Below, in pieces: positions 8,401 to 15,800 of a stretch of 64,000 nt of DNA. This DNA is from Edaphochlamys debaryana (Eukaryota; Chlorophyta; Chlorophyceae; Chlamydomonadales). The notes under the pieces were generated by a model. The model ran no database searches. It saw nothing but the letters and a program-made list of their open reading frames with translations, and was not told the origin of the DNA. Position numbers and translations under genes: made by a program. Within the stretch, counting starts at the first letter, position 1; every line of letters begins with the position of its first letter. Location: contig JAEHOE010000123.1 in NCBI GenBank assembly GCA_016858145.1, forward strand, positions 62,001 to 126,000, written 5' to 3'.

Positions 8401-9879
8401 GAAGGCGTGCTCCAGGAAGTGGTGCGAGAGCAGGCTGGTGTCGAGAGCGGCGGTGCGGCCCTCGGCAACTCGGCGGGGACGCGGCGGCGAGAGCGAGGTC
8501 GCCCGAAGGGCGTCTCGGGCCTCGCGCACGACGCGGTTGGCGGTGAGGTTGGCCTGTCGGGTCAGGAGCTGAGCCGCAGTGCACTCGGGGTCGGCGAAGC
8601 GCTCGACGGGGTCAGAGGCCGTGCCGTTGCCGCCAGCGAGCCACTCGTCGGGAGAGGGAGCGAGGGCGGAGCCCTGTCCCGTGACGGTGGCCAGCAGGGA
8701 GTACTCCTCGCGAGCGCGCAGCGCCAGGACTTGGACTGCAGACATGAGCGCCGTGGGTTGCGCCGAGGGCGTGACGGTCGGATACGGGACGAGCCGAGGT
8801 GGCGGCGGCTTGGCGTCGGAGTCCTCGTCCATGCGGGCTCCGGAGCCATCAGCGCTCGAGGGCAGAGGTGAGCGGCTGAGGGTGTCAGCGTTATAGTGGA
8901 GCTGGCCTGGCCGATGGGCGACATCGAAGTCGTACTCTTGCATCAAGAGTGCCCAGCGAGCGTACTGCCCCACTAGGTTTTGGTTCTCCATCAGCCAGAG
9001 CAGGGGCGCGTGGTCGGTGACCAGGATGAAGCGTGGGCCTATCAGGTAGGGGCGCAGCATCTTCATTGCCCAGCAGGCAGCCAGCATCTCACCCTTGTAG
9101 GAGGTGTAGTTGCGCTCATGCACGTTGAGTGAGCGCGAGATGCAGGCGACCATGTACTCGTGCCCTTCGTCATCCAGTTGACCTAGGACGGCGCTGATGC
9201 CCACATTGGAAAAGTCAGTGTGCAGGATCAGTTGACGGTTGGGATCAGGCTTGCGCAGCAGCCGGTCGTTGGTCGAGAACTCGGCCTTGAGCTGGTCCAA
9301 GGCCTCCTGGTGGCGCGGCTGCCAGGTCTCGGGACCCCACGCGACGCCCTTCTTGGTGAGCTCGTAGAGCGGGTTGGCGATGCAGGCGAAGCGGGGGATG
9401 TAACAACGATAGTAGTTGCAGAGGCCGAGCAGGGCTTGGAGCTCGGTCAGCGAGCGAGGGGGCTGGATGGCTTGGATCGCAGCGACCTTGGCCTGAACCG
9501 GGCGGAGCCCGTCAGCGCTCACCATGTGGCCCAGGAACTCTATCTTGTCTGCCGCGACTACGGTCTTGTCGGGATGCAGCTTGATGTTGATCTCGTCCAA
9601 CATTGCGAGGAACCGCGCGAGATTCTGCTCGTGCTCCTCTGCCGTACGGCCGGTTACTGCGGCGTCGTCGACAAAAAGGTACACGCAGTCCTGCAGGCCG
9701 TACTTCCGCACGTGGTGCGAAAGTACCCGCTGCCACGCTGCCGTGGCGTTGACGGCGCCGTACATCAACCGTTTGTACCGCCAGAGGGTGTTGTTCCACC
9801 AGAACGAGGTCTTATCGCGATCCTCCTCGGCGAGCGGCAGTTGGTTGAACGCGGCGCGGCAGTCGCACTTAGTAATGAA
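5431..9879 (-). CDS. pol: pol of the gypsy element: RT (C-terminal part), RNase H, MTase-like, integrase, PHD
   Basis: This frame continues in phase from the gag-pro frame after one TGA (9880-9882). RT palm motif FVDD is at about 9664-9675. RNase H spans about 9260-8875 (HTDFS, TDHAPLLWL, HYNADTLSR). Residues 459-690, counted from position 9768, form a methyltransferase-like domain. The integrase has the zinc site H893/H897/C927/C930 and catalytic D959, D1019 and E1054, then the NGAAER and GKSPFELMYG motifs. A C4HC3 PHD finger follows at residues 1259-1303, and the frame ends TAG at 5431. Transcription would start in the right-hand LTR. Apart from the TGA upstream in RT, every hallmark residue I checked is present. 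Confidence 0.9.
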   Translation of the reverse strand, partial: FITKCDCRAAFNQLPLAEEDRDKTSFWWNNTLWRYKRLMYGAVNATAAWQRVLSHHVRKYGLQDCVYLFVDDAAVTGRTAEEHEQNLARFLAMLDEINIKLHPDKTVVAADKIEFLGHMVSADGLRPVQAKVAAIQAIQPPRSLTELQALLGLCNYYRCYIPRFACIANPLYELTKKGVAWGPETWQPRHQEALDQLKAEFSTNDRLLRKPDPNRQLILHTDFSNVGISAVLGQLDDEGHEYMVACISRSLNVHERNYTSYKGEMLAACWAMKMLRPYLIGPRFILVTDHAPLLWLMENQNLVGQYARWALLMQEYDFDVAHRPGQLHYNADTLSRSPLPSSADGSGARMDEDSDAKPPPPRLVPYPTVTPSAQPTALMSAVQVLALRAREEYSLLATVTGQGSALAPSPDEWLAGGNGTASDPVERFADPECTAAQLLTRQANLTANRVVREARDALRATSLSPPRPRRVAEGRTAALDTSLLSHHFLEHAFTEGLVVVECGTSAATGLEACLRAGWTVRRYHTLGAPAQEHSLLRRRLGWLRASFPRQLRGSAVESPWAALPPGPLTNDHLLAASAKSGQQWLVLGNLDSTLAPPDRVLELLGRLQELQPRLPPGFLLEREPPASADTPFGTCLTLDTAAMGRAQHSLRAFCTNLAAPEHLRKVATSGAWSPSNLSAAAAAPSRRLPLCEAPLSEPYSACDVPGRPVTVFPPGNLATIQLASTASAVPSPLLPEEIAALTGLEPASLLERRNDGTLAVPSAIDALQQGLQTPAAARIFLCAQALQRAFVTPHHMARMPPQQAPPAAPLGGGREIENNTAAQPAALVTTALQHHRSNEHWTSALVSAVADAQESRYCDPWEDKQLLHYLAQGTCPAGIVGEAARRVARRAINYRFDDRSNRLYRRMPNSTMREVPPPERRQAIIQEAHHRLGHWGARRTLCLVQNGYWWQGMSRDVEYVVQRCPLCDRANTVGNVTPPELHPLPIRGPFFRWHVDLAGPLTRTSSGYEYVMVCVEAWTKHVEMIPLRSKGSEEVANAFLANVLARFSAPAEVVTDGGTEFQGAFAALLEQCFIDHRHTSPNHPQANGAAERVVQVCKRSLRKYCAQYASAERWDEYLPWVLMGYRCSPQKSTGKSPFELMYGAPPAVPLGAAELWAEAIDPDADPQRADQLVMLCSHNVQQAAPFNGQNLLTAQWRDRHNYARVRAGGYKPRFTKFNVGDYVYVILRNQNNTLQLPVRNTVLRIVAVSPEGVAELMGRDGTIRKEHVSNLAPCHLQDLDPIVDPRIAVPPLDLPCEICAFPGDESKMVMCDGCGTGWHLYCLRPPLQRVPRGTWTCPDCHARGVTPATIDQLPAPVPREAPQPQIFPSAQARRRLNEAKALEGVPCSRKVRDPATNTFVNRRGTLHYKSDEPHSRPIEARYTDGTAERLTLRAAKACAQPSTTALVTAAGAPPLVLPDTWDLSSPSARAAAAAALRARAGL
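5858..5994 (-). other. PHD finger at the integrase C-terminus
   Basis: Eight zinc ligands in PHD order are visible: C-x2-C-x11-C-x2-C-x4-H-x2-C-x14-C-x2-C, with the usual MVMCDGC core and the conserved Trp two residues before the seventh ligand (TWTCPDC). PHD fingers read histone H3 tails. In chromoviruses a chromodomain occupies this position, so a targeting role at chromatin is a reasonable inference. Confidence 0.85.
7700..8394 (-). other. Degenerate cytosine-C5 methyltransferase-like domain inside pol
   Basis: Between RNase H and integrase lies about 230 residues that follow the DNMT layout. GLVVVECGTSAATGLEACLR then AGWTVRRYHTL resembles motif I (the FDGIATGLxxL type). A 'LRASFPRQL' segment follows, then WLVLGNLDSTLAPPDRVLEL in place of the LVxGxPCQ/N loop, then LQELQPRLPPGFLLERE in place of the ...PxxFLxENV block. 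The catalytic Pro-Cys is absent and the ENV glutamate context is altered, so methylation activity is unlikely. Cytosine methyltransferases carried by retrotransposons are known from some algal and dinoflagellate lineages; that this is a relic of one is inference from residue layout. Confidence 0.5.
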
Positions 9880-9882
9880 TCA
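9880..9882 (-). other. In-frame TGA interrupting reverse transcriptase
   Basis: Both sides read RT in the same frame: DRILGA before the stop and FITKCDCRAAFNQLPL after it. Only one codon is affected. A CGA-to-TGA transition is the simplest origin, and Arg is common at this position; stop-codon readthrough is the alternative. Confidence 0.9.
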
Positions 9883-12800
9883 CGCGCCCAGGATGCGATC
9901 GAACAGGTCTTCCGGCGCTGGCGGCCGGAAATAATCGCGCACGCTCGCTGCATTTATACGGCGCGCGTCCGCACAATAGCGGTACTTGTTGGATTTGTAC
10001 GAACCGTCTATTCCCTTCTTACGTGGCAGGGTTACATTCATCGCGTACTGCGTGGAGTTGGACGGCTCAATAATGTCGGCACCGTACAGCTCGCGGCACT
10101 TGGCATCCTCGACCAACCGCTCGGCAGCCGAATGTCGTCGCGGCGCTTCAAATATCGGGTTGTTGTGCTTGAGTTCGAGTCTCACCGGCCCCAACTCGCC
10201 TCTATAGCACCCGATGTCCTTCAGACTCTGCGCGAACAAGTGATCGTACTTGCCAAACAACGCTCTCAGACCATCACGCTGTGCCTCGGTCATGTCCGGA
10301 CGTATGCATAAGGTATAGCCTGCCTCCTGCTTGACTAGAGTGGAGTCTTCGGGCGGTGCCCTAGCCCCGTCGGGAGTCGTCACATTCGCGGGAGAAGGTC
10401 CAAGTGCAGCTACGTCAGGCGGCTCTGTCGGCGGAGCCGCAGGCCTCTCTACACTAGATGCGTTTGCAGGTGCGGTGCCCGTGACAAAGGTGCTCAGTGG
10501 CTCTGCTAGAGGTGTCTCAGCCGAGGGCGAGCCCGCAGGCGGGGCCTGGGGCGGCGAGCGCCTCGCCGGCGGTGCCGGGTCACGCAGCTGGATGCGCCGC
10601 ATGGCTTGCTCCAGCGGGGTGGTGGCGGGCGACTGCTCTAGCTGCGCCCAGCTCGGAGCCAGCCACTGCCCCCCCTGAGGGTAAGCCGGATGCGGAACGC
10701 AGTTGGGCGTCGCGTCCGACAGCCGCCAGCAGCCCAGGAAAACCAGCATCATGATGGCGAAGGTGAAGGTCTTGTAGCTGTTGAGGCGCCAGCGCGCCGG
10801 AGTCGCCGACTTGGTGTTGGCGTCGGGCGGTGCGTACTTGCGCTTGGACACCTTGGCGCCCGCCGCGGCCGCCCAGCGCTCCGCCCGTTGCTGCAGGAAC
10901 TGTCGCTTGACCAGGCTCAGGTACCGGCGGCGCGCCAGCTCCATAGCAGCGAAGGCCTGCGCACGCAGCTCCTCCTGTCGGCGCAGCTCGCGCCTCGCCT
11001 GGCGGGCCAGCTTGCGGTTGATGCTGCGCGTGACGCGGCGCAGGATCATGCAGCCCAGCCTCCACTGGACGTGCTCCATCCAGTCATCCAGCTGCTCGTC
11101 TAGCTCCGCGTCATCATCAGACTCCTCCTCACTGCTGGTCGAGTGCCAGTCCTCATCCTCGGTGTCGGTGGTGTTGGCACCGAAGGTGTCGTACGGCTGA
11201 ACGGGGCCGTAGACAGGGCTGGCCGCGATCAGGCGCGCGATGGCCCTGGGGCAGAGCGGGAGGGGAACCCAGATTCCGAAGGTGGCGGCACCGTAAGCAA
11301 CAGTGCGAGCACCGAGATCGCAGAGCAGGTGCAGGGCGCGAGCGAAGGACACGCCGTAGACGTCGTGGTCAATCAGGCCGCAGCTGGGGAGGGAGCTGGA
11401 GCCCTTGGCCTGCGACTCAGTACCGGCGGTGCCGGGAGCCGAGGACTCACCAGTCTCGAGGGGCTCCGCAGCGGGGCTGCGACCGGCGGCGCCGGGCCCG
11501 TTGATGCTGCGCTTGGCGGGGGTGTTGGCCTTGACCCAGAAGGGCAGCTGGCGCGGAGTCGCACTGCACTTGCTGTCGGGCAGCGCCTTCCCATCCCGCT
11601 CGCCGGCGGGGCCGGGGCCGGAGTTACCACTGGCAGAGTCGGGTTGCTCGTCCCCGGGCATGGTCGTGAGCGGCGGGGCCGGCTCGAGCAGCTTTGCAGA
11701 CGAGGAGAGCTTGGACTCAGGCTCGGGCTCCGACTCGGGCTCGGGCTCTACCCCCCCCCTGCTCGAAGCCGGGGCCGTCGCTAGGGCGCAGAAGCGGATG
11801 GCGTTGTCCGTGTACCGGTTGCAGAGCCAGAGCCGAGTGCGCCAGGAGGCGGTGTCGTCGACGGGGTAGCTCAGCCAGTACTCGTCGCCTGAGGTGCGGA
11901 CGCTGATGTTTGCCCGCAGCAGGGAGAGGAATGGGCGCCCAAACACGATGCCGTAGGGCAGGTCCTCCACGGGCAGGACGGGTGCTACGGGCACTTGCAC
12001 CATGATCGCTGCGGGTTCACCTGGGGCGCCGTCGCATCCCAGGGTGCCGTTGATGAAGATGCGTACGTCGCGTGCCGTGCGCTTGGTGGAGTAGCACGAC
12101 TTCTTGACACCGCGCGCTCCGAAGACCTTGATCACCTCGTCTTCGTGGTAGAGACCGGCGGTAGTGACCGCTGTGTCTTGCAGCACGGCGACGGGAACGC
12201 CGTTGAAGAGGTCTTGCCGCATGAGGCAGCATGCCCCGGTGAGGCCCATGTCGACGCTGTACGACGCCGACGTGATGTTGAACCCCGCGCACGTGATCTC
12301 GATCTTGGGGAGGCCTTGTGACTCCCACCGGGATCGCTCGTTGTCGCCAAACAGCAGACCGGTGCACAGGTCGTTGCGGTCCATGGGCGTGACGTCGTCA
12401 GTGAGTGAGGACCCGTGGTAGCAGGCGGATGCCAGGACGCAGACGGGAGGCGGCGGCCTCGGCAGGGCGACCGCGGCTTCGCGTTCCGTATAGCGCTGAT
12501 ACGTGTCCGCGCAGCCTTCGCCGAAGATCACGTCTCCTACCATGATGGCCGAAGCCCGGCGCCACATGTAGGCCTGCTGGCTGGCCGGCAGGGCTTGGGG
12601 GTCCGAACCAGGTTGCTCGGCCGGTAGCGGAGGCACGAGGGCATCGCGGACTATTGGGGCAGGCAGCGGTGGCGGCAGGTAAGGGTACCGCGACGCCAGA
12701 GCCGCAGTCAGCACCGGGGCCTTGGGGGCGAGCTCGGCCCCCGCGGGACGCGGGCCTTGGTCCGCCGAAGCTGCCACCTCCGGAGCTGCGGGCGGAGCCC

Positions 12801-15800
12801 GAGTCGCGGGGATCGCGGTCGCTTGGCGCTTGGGCGAGGGCACCGCAGGCGGGGCTTGGGCGCCAGCCTCAAGCGCTTCTCGGTTGCGCACCTGGGCGCT
12901 GCCGCTGGGACCCGCCGCCGCGGCGTCGTGCTGGGGTGTCGCCAAGGTCGAGGGCCCGGCGGCTGCGGCAGGGGGCACCTCAGGGGGCCGGCTGCGCTCC
13001 TTGCGAGGCGGTGGCGGGGCAGGCTGAGGTGCCGGGAGCGGTCGCTGCTCCCGCCAGCCGATGGTCTGCCCCTTGAAGGCGAGCCAGTCCCGGAGCTTAC
13101 GGCACCAGTCGATGTACGCACCGATGAAGTAGGTACTGGAGTGGACGTGGCGCTCACTCTGGCGGTAGACGGAGACCCTGGGGCGATCTAGGTCGGGACC
13201 CATGCGCGCCAGCACCTCCTCCGTCCACCGGCACTCACGGCGAAGCTGCTTGTCACCTCGGTCGTACGCCTTGGCCAGGGGGAGCGCAGGCAGGTCCTCA
13301 GGCCATGGTTGCAGATCGACCTCGTTAATGGGCTGGAAGAAGCCCTTGATGTCCAGGCTGCCGAGCGAGTCCTGCAGCTCCGGGGTCCACCGCAGCAGCG
13401 TGGGTCCGCCCAGCAAGGCGTGCAGCAGGCAGTAGTCCTGGCTGTGCCGCGACCAAGGTGGGTAGCGCAGCGGGTTGCCGAGCCTGGGGCCAGCACCTCG
13501 GTAGTTCTCGTGACCGGGGAAGACGGCCAGATCTCGGTAAGCCTGCAGCTTCGTTGCCTCGCGCAGACAGCTGCAGAGGGTGCAGGGGCGGCGTGAGCCT
13601 GAGAGCCGTCCAGGCGTCCCAGGGGATCGGCTGCGGGACCTCTGTGGAGAGCCCGAAGGTCGGCGGCCGCCAGCTCCACCACTGCCACTGCGGCGGGGTT
13701 GACGGTCACCTGAACGCTCGCGCTCGTGGTCACGGCCTCGGCTCTCAGCACCTCGGTCGCGGGAGCGGGAGCGGCCGCGGCTGGACTGACGCCCTTCATC
13801 TCGGGATGAGGCGGGGCGTCTTGGGTGGTCGTGCGTAGCCAGGGCCTGGACCTCGGGGCCCCCCTTCGGTGGAGCCGAGGCGGCGGACGTAGGCACTTGG
13901 GTGTGGTGCGGCTCCACCTCCTCGAGTTGGGGCCCAGACAGCTCCCCACGCGCGTCAGCCTCCGCCAGCTCCTCGTCCTCGTACACGAGCATCTCCTCCT
14001 CGTCCAGCTCCTCCGCAGTGTCGAGGCTGGTGGCGAAGGCCACGCTGGCGCCGTCCGCGGGGCTCCAGTCCCATATGCGAATGCGGCGGTCGCTCAGCCC
14101 CAGCGCAGACGCCAGCGGGCGAGCGCAGTCGCTGGGATCGAACCGTACGGTGGGGATGTGCACGGAGACGGTCTTGAGCCGGGCCCCGGCCTCGTCCACC
14201 GGGGGTGGCGAGGGCTCAGAGGGCAGCAGGGCCGTGGCGTAGCAGGCGCGGAGCGAGGCTGCCACCTTCTCCAGCTCCGGCGGGGCCGGAACCAGCGCCA
14301 CGTGGCCGTTGATGGTCTCGTCGCCCTGGTGCAGCCCGGAGCGGAAGCGGAGGTGCGGGCGCGGGTAGTAGTCGTACAGCATGCCGCACTGGTGGAAGAG
14401 GGGCCCGCCCCACAGCATGGTGAAGAGGCCGGCCGCCCAGTCGTCGGGGACGACCAGGAAGTCCCCGCAGACGCGCAGCTCGGACGCGGTGCCAGGCGTG
14501 ATGACGTTCCATACGCGGGCGATGCCGAGGGGTCGGCTGCTCTGGCGCAGGGACTTGACGCCGGCGTTACAGGGCTCCAGCTTGACGCCAAGGTTTTCGT
14601 ACAAGCTCTGGACCATCAGACCCACCGTGTTGCACATGGTGTCTGGCCCGATGCCGGGAGGGAAGATCAGGGTGCCGTCGGCCTTGAGCAGGCCAGCGCC
14701 GCGCTTGGGGTCGCTGTTGTCGACGTAGTGAAGGGAGCTGGCGAGCTCGCTCTTCAGGTACTGCTTGATCTCCTCCATCTTGGAGCCGGCGGTGGCGGCC
14801 GTAGATGAGCAGGCGAGGGCGGAGGCCTCGGGCACCACCTCGGGGGCCTTGAGCAGATCCAGCAGCTCGGCCATCATCTTGCCCAGGATCTCGAGCGCCG
14901 CCGCCGTCTTGCCCGGAGCCATGGGGCCGAAGCGGACGTTAGAGCTGCCGTCCTTCATGTGCGAGAAGGAGACCTGCTCCACGGGCGGCAGGCGCATGGA
15001 GCTGGGCAGCGGCCCGGGGGGCAGCTGCCAGAAGCTGGCAGGCATAGGCTCCTTGGCGGTGTTGAAGGCCGCGGTCGAGGGGGCCTGCGGCGGCCACACG
15101 GTCTGGCCCTGGATTGGCGTTGGCGGCCCAGTCGGGGACACGGCGGGGCCGGTCTCCTTGCTGGCGAAGGTGCCGACGCTGTTGCACGCGCTCATACCCC
15201 CCCCCAGCTGGGAGACCGAAGCCGACGTGGCCAGGGCTGCGCCGGGGGTGCCGTACTCCACGTACGTGACGAACGTACTGTTGTACGGGTGCTGGGCCAC
15301 CGAGAGAACGTCCGTGTGCAGAGCGGACGCCGTGCTCGGCGCGTACGAGGATGGCGGTGGGTGCGAGAAAGGCGGAGCCCCGAAGCCCATGGGCCAGGAC
15401 GGTGGCGGCGGCACACCGGGCGGCGGGGCCGCCGGGGCCCGGAAGGAGGCCGAGGACGCGAAGGCACCTGCAGGCGGAGCCTGAGGGCCCTGGCCGTAGC
15501 CGTAGCTGTGGCCGTACGACGAGGGCGGCGGCGTGGAGTAGCCGTAGCCGTAGCCGTAGGACGCGGGACCCTGGCCGTAGTGCAGCGCCGCAGGCGGAGC
15601 CTGGGACTGCAGGTACGGCGAGGCCTCAGCAGCGTAGGCCGCGTGCTGCGGGTTGCCCTTGCCTCGGTTGTTGTCCTTGGGCTTGGCGTAGTCCTGCCTG
15701 CGGGGGCGGTCGCCCTGCGGTTGCTGCTGGCGCGGCGCCGAGAGCAGCGCCGCGTACTCCGGCTTCTTGCGGACCAGCTCCGCCCAGGCGTTGTCCATGT

